The notes under the pieces were generated by a model. That model was not told the origin of the DNA. It did no database searches and saw only the letters and a list, made by a program, of their open reading frames with translations. Shown here in pieces: positions 7,511 through 20,668 of a stretch of DNA of 64,000 bases. The DNA comes from Davidsoniella eucalypti (taxonomy: Eukaryota > Ascomycota > Sordariomycetes > Microascales > Ceratocystidaceae). Position numbers and translations under genes: made by a program. The first letter of the stretch is position 1. Every line of letters starts with the position of its first letter. The stretch covers positions 124,001 to 188,000 of the forward strand of contig RMBW01000030.1 in the NCBI GenBank assembly GCA_004009845.1, written 5' to 3'.

Positions 7511-8500
7511 TCTAATTGTTGCTTTTGACTTGAAAATTATATTTACAACACCAATATATATACTGTTGTAAGATTTTCTCAAGACGTCCTCGACTATATC
7601 CTTTCCTAACATATTTGCTACCCCGTGGCCAAAGGTTATTAAAAAAAAATGGAAAATAGAATAAAGAATAAAGAAGCTGAATAGATATAATGTAGCATGT
7701 ACTTTTTAGTGGCCAACTACAAATCAATACGGTTGTCGAAGACTTGACAGCAATTTCATGATAATCACTTACTTGAGAAAAGAAACAGGTTGTTGCCATT
7801 AGGGTTGAAAGCACTAGTCCTTGCTTTAGATCTTGTATGTTATAATGATCCTTGAGATATATTTGTAGTGTCGTTGACAAATACCGGTCAAAAATCGTCT
7901 GTTGCTGATATATCAGCTCTCAAGCTTCGTTTCCTTAAAAACATCTGTATATTATTCGAACAAACACTGCTGAAAACCCAGCTTTTCTTCAGCTCCATTA
8001 AACTCCAGTCAGGCAGAAAATCCAGGTAATGTGAAAGAGCCCGCCTAATTTACCCGCTTTTGCTTCGTGTGGACTTTACGAGCTTCAAGAATATCAAGCT
8101 AAATCGTCAACATGTTCGTATGAATTACGCTGAACTTGTCGATATAGGCTTGTATGCCGCCTTGCCTGCTAAGACTTGCCAATCGATCAAGTAGTATATT
8201 GCACTCAGCAACGTTGCCCGGAGGCCTGTAGGCTTTCGTGACTCTCAACTGATATCTATGATTTCTTTCATGTTTCTCTATAGCCTCCAGAATACTCATG
8301 TTAGCTTGGCTTGTAATACAACTTAAGTCTGTTCATCTGTCAGCGTCTTTAGATCTTTGTTTAGGGCTTGCTAGAAGTAGCAAGCAAATGATTCTTATAA
8401 CTCGAGGCCGTATATTTATTATCACGTGTGCCTGAGATTATCCAAAGGTTCATCACTATGTACAAACATATGATATAGTAAACCCATTTCAGTATCTGAG
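7511..8500. other. intergenic, no gene seen
   Basis: AT-rich sequence. A 66-codon minus-strand frame (8099-8299) has a weak gag-like look (IQAYIDKFSVIHTNM) but no start, zinc knuckle or partner frame. Nothing else is supportable. Confidence 0.4.
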
Positions 8501-10374
8501 TAGACGAAGATTGTAGGAGAGAAGCCGGTATAGTCAGCAAGAATATGATGGAATGTATTAAGAAACAGAAATGAAATCTAGAATGAGTTAAGAAAATATG
8601 TAATAAAAAAGAATGTACCAAGAATCAGAAGACGAACAAAACACTCAACGACGACAGACAGAGAGATAGACAAAAAGGCTCCCATATATAAATATATTTC
8701 TTCACGACAATCAAGAAAAAAACTGGAATTAGATAGACAGACAAAAACAACACATGTAGGATTGTCAGGACAGGTATTACTCAAGTAGATGTAAAAACCA
8801 AAATCAAATAAAATAATGCGAAAATTACGAGGAATTTAAAAAAAAAAAAAAGTTTTTGTAAGAAATCGAACAAAAAAGCAGACACCCATTTGTTAACCAA
8901 AAAAAAGAAGACAACTCCAATATGACAAAAAAAAAAGGAGGTATAAGAGGGACAAGATGACGATGAAATATGCAATAGATAAATGACCACAGAAGACGCA
9001 CGTATCAGAGTCAAGTCTTGTTATGAGAAGCAAAAGAAGAGATACATGATCAGCTCATCTGTATATATGCTTCACCATATATAATCAAGACATGAACGAT
9101 ACATGTGGGTTTTCAACTAAACAACGAAAGATGATAAGAGGAGCCGCGGGCATAACTTAGTAGACGAAAGGTGAGAAAAAAAAAGTATAACCTGGAACCT
9201 TTCGGTAAACAAAGGAATATAAAGCACAAAATAGACAGGATAATCAGATCTAGCTATGTCACGACGTAACCACAGTTAGACAACTTGAGAATGAAATTGG
9301 GTATTTGCGAGGAAGAGTAGGAGATATGAAGCAAAAGTAGTAAGGAAGATAGAAAAGTTAGTATTGCTTTCTCATATGACGGAGTAATTTTTTCATGCCC
9401 GGTTCTAAAAAATTCAGAAAAATAAAAATAGGAATAAGAGGAAAAGTGAAAAAAAGAAATAATTAAGTCAAATAAGGAAGTATCGTTGAATCAAAATTAT
9501 ATGTTTAAATGATTCGAAAAAAAAACAAATGAAAAGAAAAAATTTAAGCAAAAAGGAAAATGGTAAATGAAGGTGTAAAAGCAGTTTGTTCGTAGAAGTT
9601 GATGATGACGGTATAGAAACGATGAAAGATCGAAATTTTCGTTACTTGAGATCAGGATTTGTCCTTATTTATGGTGGTAATATATCTTCAGGAGCTATCT
9701 GGAGAGTCTGTCTGTTCACTATTGTCAGGAAAAAAAGTCAGTCGAAAGGTCGCCAAGTAAAAAAACCGGTAGTTCTTGGTGATGGTTGAGAGCAGTTATG
9801 AATCGCCCGAAGAGTAGGTAGGGTTAGTAGACTACATGGTTGGCTTTGACAGAGTTCTGTATATCAGATCAGGCACGGCGAGAGTATAGAATACAAGAGA
9901 CTTTTAGTTGGAAAATGACGAGTTGAACAAATAGGATGAAAGGCCCCCCAAGAAAGAATAGAAACTATCTCAAATAAAAACGGCAGTTGAATAAGAAAGA
10001 AAAAAAAGGAAAGTGGGATAAAACAGGTATAAAGGAAAGAAACAGGTTAGAGAACAAAAGCCTCTTGAAGAAACCGAATGTAACAAAGGAAATAAGGAAT
10101 AAATAAACAGCAGAGTCATGATAGTAGTATAAAAAAAAATTGAGTGTCCTGTCCATGTCGTCATGATCCTACCAAAAGCGCTCGCGCTAGTCTAAAAGAA
10201 AAAAGTCTATATTCAACTCATGGTAATGCTGTGCTAAGTCATTATGCAGAAGCAGCTCTGCGGTCGTGGCAAACAGTACAGAGGCGTGAAGAAGCACATG
10301 GAATTAAGATTAACAAGGTTGCTACTTCACCCAGAACGATGCCAGGTACCCGCGGTCATATCCACGCCCCAATT
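8501..10374. other. purine-skewed stretch downstream of the PanE-like gene
   Basis: For about 1.6 kb (roughly 8510-10140) the plus strand is dominated by A and G with very few long pyrimidine runs. The minus strand, which is the sense strand of the neighbouring gene ending at 10375, is therefore T/C-rich. T-rich downstream sequence also follows the kinase gene (40.0-40.5 kb, sense strand), so part of this may be 3' UTR, but the length is unusual. No coding region is supported. Confidence 0.45.
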
Positions 10375-12830
10375 CTATGAGACTGGTGACCGAGGACCTA
10401 GGCTGCTCTGGCTACTGTTGGCTGACGCGCCCGACTCACCGCTGAGTCCACTAGCACTCGCACTACCAGTCAGACTTATAGTACTCTTCGGGTGATGGTC
10501 CGGTTTCAAAGTAGGATACGGAGAAGTCATAGTGTTATTATTTCTGGGGTGGGATGTGCTCACCCCAACCTGTTGCTCAACCTGCTGAGCCATACCATTG
10601 GCGGCATTAGGAGGATAACGGGCGCCGGGAGGCGGCATCATGCCATTGGGAGGCGATGGCCGTCCGTTCATGACGGGGCCACCGGGATATCCACCAGGCG
10701 GTGATGGCCGACCTCCGGGCATCCCACGTACTGAGGCAGCGTACACATTACCAGGAGAATGGCTAGTCCTGCGGATACCGCCATTCAACGAATAGTCATT
10801 TGCGTGAGAGGCAGTCAAGGAGTTGGCTCTTGAACTAGCTGCCATGGCGCCACGGTCGACATTACCGTAGCGGTTTGATGAGTAGCCCATCAGGGGGTCA
10901 TCGAGGATGTTGTCACCAAGCAAAGGAATCGACGACATTTGAGCGGCGCTCGCGCGGCCACGGCCAAAGCGGAAACGGGAACCGCCATTCCGAGGGGGCG
11001 CAGACGCCAAGTCGGATTCGGGATTCCGGCGGATTGCGGACTGTGATAGCTGGGTCTTGCGGTTTTTGCGGGAGGTCATAGACATCATGTCAAAGGTATC
11101 TGGGTTAACGTTCGGGGGAGGGGGTAGGGAGGCAGGGTCAATGCCATCTTCGTCATCATCATCATCGTCCACAATCATGTTGCTGTGGCGGATGGGTTGT
11201 CCACCGCGTCTTGAAGGTGGCGGGCCAGCGGCACTGCGCCGCATGCGCATCTCTTGTTCCCTAATGGCTAGCTCACGCTGGCGCAACTGAAGTTCGCGTT
11301 CGCGGATGTCGGTGTTTTCAGCAGGAGCACCGGCATCCATACCCTCCTCGTAGAGTGCCAGGTGGGCAAACTCGTCGAGGTCACCATCCATGGAGCCACG
11401 GCGGGATTGCGAATGAGAAGGAGGTCCCATAGAGCCCGCCCTGTAACCAGGCTGTGGGGGGCGGCGACCACCAGGCATCATAGAGACAGGCGGGCCCATT
11501 GGTGGCATGGCTGATGAATTCCGGGCCCGGCTCTGAGGAGTCCGCATTCCGTTTCCATTCATAACCATTCCACGGGCTGAAGTGGCAGAAGGCATTCTCG
11601 GCAGGCCGTTGGCCATGCCGGTGGGCGAGGCTGGCGCAGTGCTGCCATTCATGACAATCTTGGGAGGGCCTTGGCGGTTGACAGTGTTGAGGTTGTGTAG
11701 GATGGCATAGATTGTCGAGACACGGGGCAGGGTAACGCCGGCCTGAGCGGCCAGCTTGATCGGAGATCCGAGAAGAGTTTCAACCTCCATAGGGCGGCGG
11801 GCCACGAAGTCTTGCCACATGATAGACTCAGCTGTGGAGGAAGTCATATCGGCAATGATCTTTTGCTTGAAGTCTACGGGGAACGAGCAGTCCTGAGCAG
11901 TGGCCAGGTGAATCAGCTCGTCAATGACGCCATGGACAAGGTCCTTGACACCAACCTTCTCGAGAAGCTGTGCGTGGTTTGGCGTTTCGAAGATGACACT
12001 CGCGGGGTGGAAGGCAATAGGTCTATCGGAGAAAAAAGACAGTGTTAGTGATTGATTGGCACAGAGACGACGCCCGTATACGGGATAGACTTACCCAATG
12101 ACGCGCTCGTATTGGAACTGGCGAATGTTTGGTGCGACGAGGCAGTTGACCTGGCCGCTGCTGAGGGTCGTGGCTAGAGCCTCGGCCATATCTTCTGAGG
12201 CCTTGGCAGAAATCGACGAGTTCTTACTCGTGGGGCCAACCCAGATGTCGATACCGTTGCGGTGCTCGAATTCACTCTGGCCTTGTTGCACAACATCGGC
12301 CTGGCAAACCAATGAGAGAACGGCATTTGAAGGAAAGCGCTCCTCGATGGCGCTCTCAACACCGATAGTCGCAGATGTGTTGACGATGATGCATGTGTAA
12401 CCTGGCTTCACTACTGCCTCAATCACGCTGGCCAGGTCGTAGACGTCTGGAAGCGCCTTGACGCATAGTATGACATAGTCGAATGGGACGTTCTTGTTGG
12501 CAGCAGCGGCCTCTTCGGCAGACCGGACGACCGTGCGGGGCTTGACGCGCTCGTTTCCAAATGTTGACGATCTAGAAAGCGAGGTGGGCTTGTCAGCATG
12601 TGAGTTCTGGTTTGTTTGTTCCGAGATCGACGTGAAGAGAAATCAACTTACTTGAAAGATATTCCGTACTGCGAAACATGTTCGAAACCGTTCTTCCAGA
12701 CCAATGTTACATCCGTTGCATTCGTCGCCTGCAGTCTCCATGACAGGAATGCGGAAACAGCGTTTCCTCCCACTATACAAATGCGCATTAGATCAGTGTA
12801 TTCAACATCATCGTTCGTAGCGGCACCCAT
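10375..12830 (-). CDS. ketopantoate reductase (ApbA/PanE)-like protein with long disordered tail
   Basis: Three exons: 12830-12652, 12571-12095, 12022-10375; introns of 80 and 72 bp with GTAAGT donors and, in the second, a CTAAC branch site. The model gives 767 residues; phases agree at both junctions. Residues 16-60 form a Rossmann strand-loop-helix start (RICIVGGNAVSAFLSW), then FDYVILCVKALPD and a TCIIVNTSATIG strand. The C-terminal ApbA domain is clear at 278-330 (SSTAESIMWQDFVARRPMEVETLLGSP), the region that in family members carries the catalytic Glu. The glycine loop reads GGNAVS instead of GxGxxG. From about 335 to the end the chain is Pro/Gly/Ser/Met-rich and disordered, with a charged helix (about 459-481) and an acidic Asp run near 504-512. 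Bacterial PanE is about 300 residues, so the tail more than doubles the protein. Reduction of ketopantoate is not proven; a divergent oxidoreductase or regulator is possible. Confidence 0.85.
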
Positions 12831-13975
12831 GATGTCGGTTTGAAGGTGTGCTTCGTAGTTCAAAGAGAGAGAAAGAGACGTCTGAGAGACAGAACAGCCC
12901 CGTGTCTAGTGCGCTACTGGGACGCTAGACCAGAAGAGAGCGGACGCTGGTGATCTTATAAGATGTAGGTCGGCCGTATTATAATGATAGAGTTTGCAGA
13001 AGGAGTTAAAGGTGCAGAGTGTGTTGATACGAAATATGTTAAGCAGATATGCCAGGGGGCAACTTTTGGCGTTTTGTATGAAGTGTACGAAATTGGATGG
13101 GCAATAAGGAGAAGAAAAAAAGTAAATCAACGATTCAGCCAAACAACTTGTGGAGGCTACCGAGATGGAGGAAAGGGAACATGCATCCAACGATAGTACT
13201 CGCACACAAATCGGCGAATTTAGCAAGCAGACTCAAGCCGAAAAGAGGCTTGTCGAGGGATATGGGAAGAGAGGGCAAGGAGGACTAGAGGGATAGCAGA
13301 GTGAAAAGAAAGTAATAAGATCGAGAAGAACTCATAAACCCAAGGCAGCCGGAGAAAAAGAGGCGGCCGCTGCTTGCGTGCTGTAGCCCAAAAAAGAGAG
13401 TAGGAAGGCGGAAAATAAACTAGGTCGATTCGCGGACAAGCGTCGCAAAACGAGTGTAGTTTCCTGTCTTTATTTTTGCTTGGGAATATGGATACGGCAA
13501 AGTCTGATATGCTGGGAAGTGCAAGGGAGCGAAATCTAAGCCAGGCAAGCCACTTCCAGGGAAGGGGAAGGATTGCGGGATGCTAAGTAGAAGGAGGAAC
13601 AAGAGCTAGACTGGACTTCAGCAGCTCCCAAATGCCCGCAAAGCAAGTGAATTGTGTAGTAAATGGCTTGACTGCTCGCTCGTCCGAGATTCGTCGCACA
13701 AGATTTGACCGAGAGCGCAGCAGATGATAGTGAGCGCAAGTCTTCACTCAGACAGCTTCATCTCCTTTCTCTGCTATCGCGCTCACGGCTGCGTCGGCTC
13801 ACTTCTTGGTAGTCTTGTTTTTCCTTCTGCTCTCCTTCGCATCGCTGGCTTAGTGCGCTTTTTCCCAGGATGTTGGCTTGCCAGCGAAGCCCCTTCAGAG
13901 GCCAAGTCCGATCAGCTCTGCGCTAGCAGCACCAGGTTTTAACCAACACACCAGGAACTAGTGTCACAAGCCGCT
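12831..13975. other. 5' region of the PanE-like gene, otherwise no gene
   Basis: The first 100 bases upstream of the ATG are GA-rich on the plus strand, so the leader of the minus-strand gene is CT-rich, as in the other genes here. Beyond that no frame with a recognisable domain is present. Confidence 0.4.
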
Positions 13976-14400
13976 TCATGGGGGCAAGGATACAGATAAA
14001 GCCAAGAGACAAGTACATTTGTCAACATGTCTGTATGTACTCGACATTGCATGGCGGTAAGCAGTAATATCGGCTCCTGTAAAAAGAGGCTGGACTTTCA
14101 GAGAGTCCAGAAAGGACGCGGTCATACAATGACTGCCGCTGCCAACGATCGGATATGTGTAGGCCAGAAACGGGATTTGGAGCGCCTGTGGCTGATACAC
14201 AATGTAGAGGAGCACTTGCTCAAGTTCCAACCTTGTATATGCGTCACGGAGATTGAACTTCCGAGCCCGTGATGTAGAAGGTGTTTCTAGGGCAGTCTTC
14301 CTCGTAATAAATCAACCTCTCTCTTGACTGTACATGGTGTTTTCAATATCGAGTTTGTCTATGACTTACCAACGAGGACCTTGAGGCGTTTTGAAGCCAT
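13976..14400 (-). CDS. weak candidate small two-exon gene
   Basis: On the minus strand an ATG in good context (CCAAAATGGC) opens a 10-codon exon (14400-14370, MASKRLKVLV) ending in a strong donor (GTTG|GTAAGT). If spliced to an acceptor CCCTAG ending at 14287, the frame stays open for about 104 codons to a stop at 13976 (ETPSTSRARKFNLRDAY... to ...SLPP). The acceptor lacks a good branch site and pyrimidine tract. I recognise no domain, and an open frame of this length can arise by chance. It may also be the first exon left over from a lost gene. Confidence 0.2.
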
Positions 14401-17400
14401 TTTGGTATGTGTTTATCGTTTAATATACGAAGTCGATGCCGGACTAATACCGCGTTTGTTTAGAGTAAACTAAACAGTGTGCGGACTGGCGCCTTGTGTT
14501 TCCTCTGGGGGGACCCGAGGATAATGGTGTGTCACGGAAGATAAAGCCACCGCCTATTCCAAGTTTAAAGGCCGAATCTAGAAATTCAAGCGGATCTTGA
14601 TTTGTACCAACGCCAATACTTGGGCGGTTAGTACAAGTCTAATACTAACGTCCGTCCTTTTTCTTGTAGTCGACGAGCTAGCCAAAAATCGATCTTCAGC
14701 TAAGTAAGTTCCTTTCGGGTTGTCGACTCGGTACTCCGTCAAGCTGCAGAATTATTCCAGGAGATAAAATAACAAAAAGATCGTAGAGACAAAATGGAAT
14801 GCCTGACTGCAGAAGGTGCTACTAGCGCGCAAGGCTGTAAGCAGCAACTCTATTGCATGAGGTGGATGTCTCGAGAGCTGGCGGGAGTTCACTATGTCGA
14901 ACCAGCTGAACCCACGGTGGCAACAGCGTCGTACGGCTGGCAACGATCAGGAAAGCGCCTTTAGTGGATTAGATGCAGGTTTCGAAGGGGTCAACTGCTG
15001 GTGACAGTAGTGAGTCGGGCGTTCTTTTGTGGGGTGATTAATAGCGTCGATCGGTTCGGTGAGTAGAGCCGCGAAGATCGGGTATTTCTGTATGGCGTTG
15101 AACTGTGCAGAACTAAGTGTAAAAGTGACTGAGACGAAGCTGTCGGCGGGCGGAAAGACGAGCTGGGGTGTTCAAAGTACTTTTCTTCTTCCGTATGTGG
15201 TCGGTGGCTAGTACAGTACTAATAAGATAGGAACAGATCGGAAGATTAATCAAATAGTAGTGGTGAATGATGTATCCGGAAAGCGTGTCGGTTTAATTCG
15301 TGAATATCAAGTCAGAAGGTGTCTTTGAAGAAAATGGGTGAAGCAATAGGTTGCTGTTTGTACTTGTCAAACCCAGAAGACCGGAAAGGGTGAAAAGAAA
15401 GAAGTAGAAGGGGAAGACAAGAGAGCGGCCACAAGAACCGTTAAAGGGTGTTCAAGACGTCTGTTGTCTGGACTGCTGCGTCTACAGTCTAATAGTAAAA
15501 AGGGCCTTTATTTCGCCACGGGTTATCAGCATCAATGATTGTTTTTGCTGTTTTTGCTAGTGCTTCTCAGTCCTGTCTACAGGGGTCACACACTCATCGG
15601 GGCTGTGAGGCGTGGTAGAGAGCAACGCAAAGCAGGAGATATGTAGAAGGAGTAGGGGAGGGGGTGTGAAGGGGGTGCAGCCAAGCAGGAAGAGGAGAAT
15701 GAGAGAGATGAGCGATAGATGGATACAGATAGATAGGACAGGACTAGGAAGTCTGTGGGACTGGGTCAGTGCAGCAACAGTGGTAAATGGGTAAGCAACA
15801 GCAGTGTAATATGCCCTATGTTATCTGTAATAGCAGTAGACACCCAACAGCTTGACCACACTAGTTTAGCTTGCCATAGAAGGCGCGGTGTAAATGATCT
15901 CTCGGAGCGATAAAGGGGTGGTGTATGAATGTGTTGTATGTTGCTCTGGTATGTAGCCTCTGATAGACGGATTTTTTGACGCAGCTTCGTTCGGGTATAC
16001 AAAGACAACAAAGGATGAAATCCCGCTTGCTTGTGGTCACCAGCATTATAGTTGTAGCAGCCTACACTTGTTGAAGCCCAGTATCACTTGCTACTAGTAA
16101 AAAACGTATAGTGTTTGCTTCTCTACGGCGCCATGCTACATAGACAGACATTTTGACTTAGTCTTGACTTTGGGTTAACTAAGCAAAAAATTAGAATGAT
16201 AATAATGCCTGAAGACGGAATATAGTCATCAGATGGCAGTGCGCAATCAAGAAAGCAATCAATGCCTGATGCCTTACCTGCGTTTTTCTATTTCTTCTTA
16301 CCTGCTTGGTCATACGGTTCTCGTCCCTAATGCCTGATAAAAATGGTGATGGCTTCAGTTCGTAGTCACTCCAGTGCTAGTAGCCCAAAAGGGGCCAGTA
16401 CTAAAAACACGCAAAAACACGCCAATAAGGCTAGCTCTCTCCAGCGGGCTTCGCTTCACGGCCCAACTGTAAGCATGCTGGTCGTAGGCCAAGGTAGATA
16501 GATATCTGTAGGGATAATGCAGTGGTTCTGGTGGTGCTGGCGCTAGTGGATGCAGCGTCAAGTTTCCAGAGATGCCTATCAATAGAAATCAGCGGTACCA
16601 GTGGTGATGTTGACAAACAAGGGCTTGGCCGGATGTCACTGATGAAGAGATTGCTCAAGAGATTTCTGCTACTAATATAAGCATTATTTGGCTTCATCGA
16701 AGAATTCCGAAGCCCACAGAATACATGTCAACAAAAATAGCATCGAGGGAAAGAACCCAGGTCGCTCTTGCCAGTTTCGACGTTGTACACCCACAAAATA
16801 TCCATCTCCAGGCCGTCATATACAGGGTACTTGCAGTTTTGAGATCCAACAACCTACGACGACAACTTGATAAATAGCGATGCAGTGTATCTGACTACGT
16901 GGTGAACTAGATTAAGTAACATCTAGACGTGATATACATACATGTACGTATAATAAAAGATAAAACAAAAGGACGACATACCACCTGGTCAAGTCATGTC
17001 ATACTGTATTTTCGATTATCAACTTTAACCAGCTCTCCCGCCATTGTCAAGTATTATTTGGTGACATACTTACTACCTTACCTACACATATGCCCATCCA
17101 TTCACGTATCCGCTAGATGGCTAGCCTGTCAAATGCTATGTATATCCGTCTATGTTCAGGATGTTCAGGAGGAGCGCATTCTTCTATGGCTGCTGCGCTG
17201 AAATACATACATACATACATGTGGCTGGCCCAACCAGTTCTTGGTGTCCTCAGTGAAGCTCTGCGCGATTCCTATTCAAGGGAATGCCAATATATTGTCA
17301 CCACCTGCAGAGAACTACGCAATGCGTGATGCTATACTAAAATACACATCGGACGAGGCATCCAACTCACAGCAGCACAGCTACCGGCAACAATCATAAT

Positions 17401-20400
17401 ATAATACGGGCTGTCATCGCAATCGCGGGAGGCGCAGACACAAGCGTATTGAATAAAGGACGGCGGCGCTATACTTTAGCGGGCAACGAATCCCGATCGC
17501 CGCTACAAGAATGCTGACAGTGGTTTTTTTTTTTTCGTTCTAGCACGATTTAGATGATTGCTACCGAGGGGGGTGCGAGGCGGAGTATAGGTTTTTGTCG
17601 AGCATTTCATTCCTTCCCTTGGGCTTGGGGCGTGGATATTCGTGCCGCATTATAGAGCCAAGCCCAACAATTCTGAAATGCTGAAATGCTACAATGGCTG
17701 CTAGATCGCAGAAGCTAGCGAATCAAGCGAACGGAAAGACCATCTTATGCGGCGATGGTACCAACTGAAGGGGTGACGATAAGTTCCCTGGTGAGAAACA
17801 AACTGGTTGTTAAGAAGCCATTCATAGGCTTCGCAGACTATATACATAGAGAAACGCCTTATCGCTATAACAAAATCAAGCCAAGCCATTATCCGTCGTT
17901 TTCTCGTCGCATTGCGTGGGTTCGTCTATGATCAAATCTTCATTCTATGGGTTTGAAAAATATAAATATAAATGCTGTCGTTGCCTCGTTGATGATGTTT
18001 TTCTTTTGTTTACATTGCCAAAAAAGGTGCTTACAAAACAGTAAAGCTTTATTTCGTGTTTTCTACCACTTTTTTAGTACCGTTAAACGAATAACTCGCT
18101 ATCATAGTAGCCCAAGAAGACACCATCTTGCCCATTCCAGTGACTGGAAATAAAGATGAAAAAGTGAGCACAAAGCCAATATATTTTCAAGGCAGCAAAG
18201 GAAAATGATAAAAAATACATACAGCAACAACAAATAGAATCTGGTCTTAACAGGGGGTTTATTTCGAGAACCACTGTCGCATCAGGGAGTAAGAAGGAGA
18301 CAAGCAGTCAGGGTTTGTCTCTGAAAAGGAACTAACTCCCTACCTCTTGCAACTAAATAGTGCTTAATCTAAACTTTCACAGTTTTCCAATTGTCTTGCT
18401 CATTATTCAGGTTTCTGGTTCTAGTTTTCAGGTCCAAGGGTTACTCCTATGGGGCCAATGTCCGTGCCGCAGCAACATTTCAACAGCATACATCTTTAAT
18501 CGTGGATTGCGCTGTGCGTGGACATGACGACAATAGCTACGACGCTAGGAGGCTTTAGTTGTTTCCGTCCAGTTATAGCGGTTTGCACTAGTTTGTCGCG
18601 TTAGTATGTAGACAGAATTTGTCTAGCCATGGCATCGACACATCTAGAAGCTCACCAAGAGCTTTCACCCAAACAAGAGAGTTTTGATTTGTCTATTCCA
18701 GAATAGCCACTCTTGGCAAATCGACAGATTCAGGATTACTTACTCAAGTATGAGGCCCTCTTTTAGAGCCCTACCAGGCTTTTCACCGCAAATTTTAGGC
18801 CAGCTCCATTTTGCAAGCCGCAAACCCTTTCTCTTTACCATTTTTCAGTACAATACTCTGCTGATAAAAGGGTTTATATGAAGGTTTCTTAGACAATCCT
18901 TCTTCCCTTCGCTGTTTTCAGACTTATTTATGAAATACTGACCACTACAATGTGCCTTAAGACTAATATGAACCGCTGCAAGAAACAAAGACAAGCGTTC
19001 ATTCCATACAGAACGGCATGCGACAGAAAAAACTCGGTGTGCCACATTGTGTAAGCTACCCATCACGAGTGTCGAATCTGGATGGCTAGGAAATCGGTTG
19101 GTTCGTTGTCATGCAAATCCCTACTACCTGGAAATATGTATGGTAATGACAAGCTCAGTTTGCTTATTATCTGCCATTATGTGTTCTTCGGTATCTTTGA
19201 GCACATTGGCTCAAACATATGCTGTACTCGCCGTTATATAGTACCAACAGTGGTACAAGCTTCGGCCCGCCGCACGATATACATGGCTACTATGATAATA
19301 TGATGAACTGTCAGCTAAATAGTCAGAATGTAATGTAAGCAGTATATTGAGTGTTCACTCGAATGCTGCTTCCCTTTCTTACGCAATTCTCTTTTATAAA
19401 ATATAGACATAACGCAAATCTCAACTGTCAAGCATGCTCGGACAAACTACTATGACGAATGACGACAATATTCCATTGTATATACATAGTACATGGCCTA
19501 CTTGAGTCTCTTTGTCTTCCCGCCGGTATATTGAAACCAAAAAAAAAATGCCACCGCAACAGTCAAATATCAGCTTGCTCTTTAGTGAGTGATTTGACGT
19601 CGTTAAATCGTGGCATAGTTGCGTTGGACAGGCACTAGGAAAGTGGTAATCTGAGAAGATGCCAGCTTAATGGTAGAAAGCTCGCTTACAAAGCAAGGGT
19701 ATGGGGATGGAATATTTCCCATTCCTCTAGAGTTCATGACCTTCGCCGTTTTATTTGATAATCTTTTCCACAAAAGTCCAGGATACACAATGCAAACATT
19801 CGACATTGAATTAGTGGCTTACGAGATATCAAACTGGATTCGGTATGAGGAGGCGTAAAGATAAATCTAGGATCACTTGGGAAGGAAAGCGAATGATAAA
19901 GGATATACTGTACTACTACTACAGATATAACAATAGAGTCAAGATGTGAAAGTACCATGGATGTGATCTAACGAGCAAAGGAGGTTCAAGCCTATCAGCC
20001 AGAATTTAAGACCTGGGGTGATAGATCCCGCCATGGTATTATTCAATGAGTAACCCACTCACAAAGTACCGATGATCATGAACTTGGGACACAATCGGGT
20101 CTGCTAGTGATGCTGGACAGGTTGTCATATAGGATCATTCAAGCGATATCTCTGCGTACAACCCTGTATATTTTTTCTTTCTATTCCATATCTTGCAGCC
20201 TGATTCATCAGTCGGTTAAAGTCCGAATAGATAATAGAAGGATAAAACAAAAAAAAAAAAAAGATATATGAAGAAGAAAAAGAAAAAGAAAAGGATATTC
20301 ATACCAGTACTCAAAGAGTTAGGGAAAACCCTCATGGGGGCATCCAAGTAGAGCTTTTATCTCCATGTGCATATTTTTGTCCACTCATAATATAGTGGCT

Positions 20401-20668
20401 CGTTGTATATTCCTTTTCCCAGGAGACAGTTTTACTTGATTATAACACTGTGAGCCCTCCTATTTGCATGCATGGAGGGCCTGGACTTTATCTGTATCTG
20501 TAATGTTATATATATTTTTGTGAATAGATCTTCGACAGACCCAAGCTAAAAAGAAAAAGTATCCTTACATATATCTCAAAGAACAGGCCATATTAGTCTG
20601 TGAAAGCCACTATGAACACACGTGTCGCCTGTCTTTTGATTTATTATATATTTTCTACTCTATTTCTT
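14401..20668. other. gene desert, left part
   Basis: Six kilobases of moderately AT-rich unique-looking sequence without a defensible gene. Intron-like signals occur on the plus strand at 14643-14709: a TACTAAC branch box, pyrimidine tract, TAG acceptor, then 34 bases and a GTAAGT donor. No flanking coding exon was found. A short CATA repeat lies near 17200. Confidence 0.5.

Noticed and set aside
8099..8299. Gag-like minus-strand frame (IQAYIDKFSVIHTNM)
   Set aside because: Too short, no zinc knuckle or neighbouring pol frame, and the resemblance is only a few residues.
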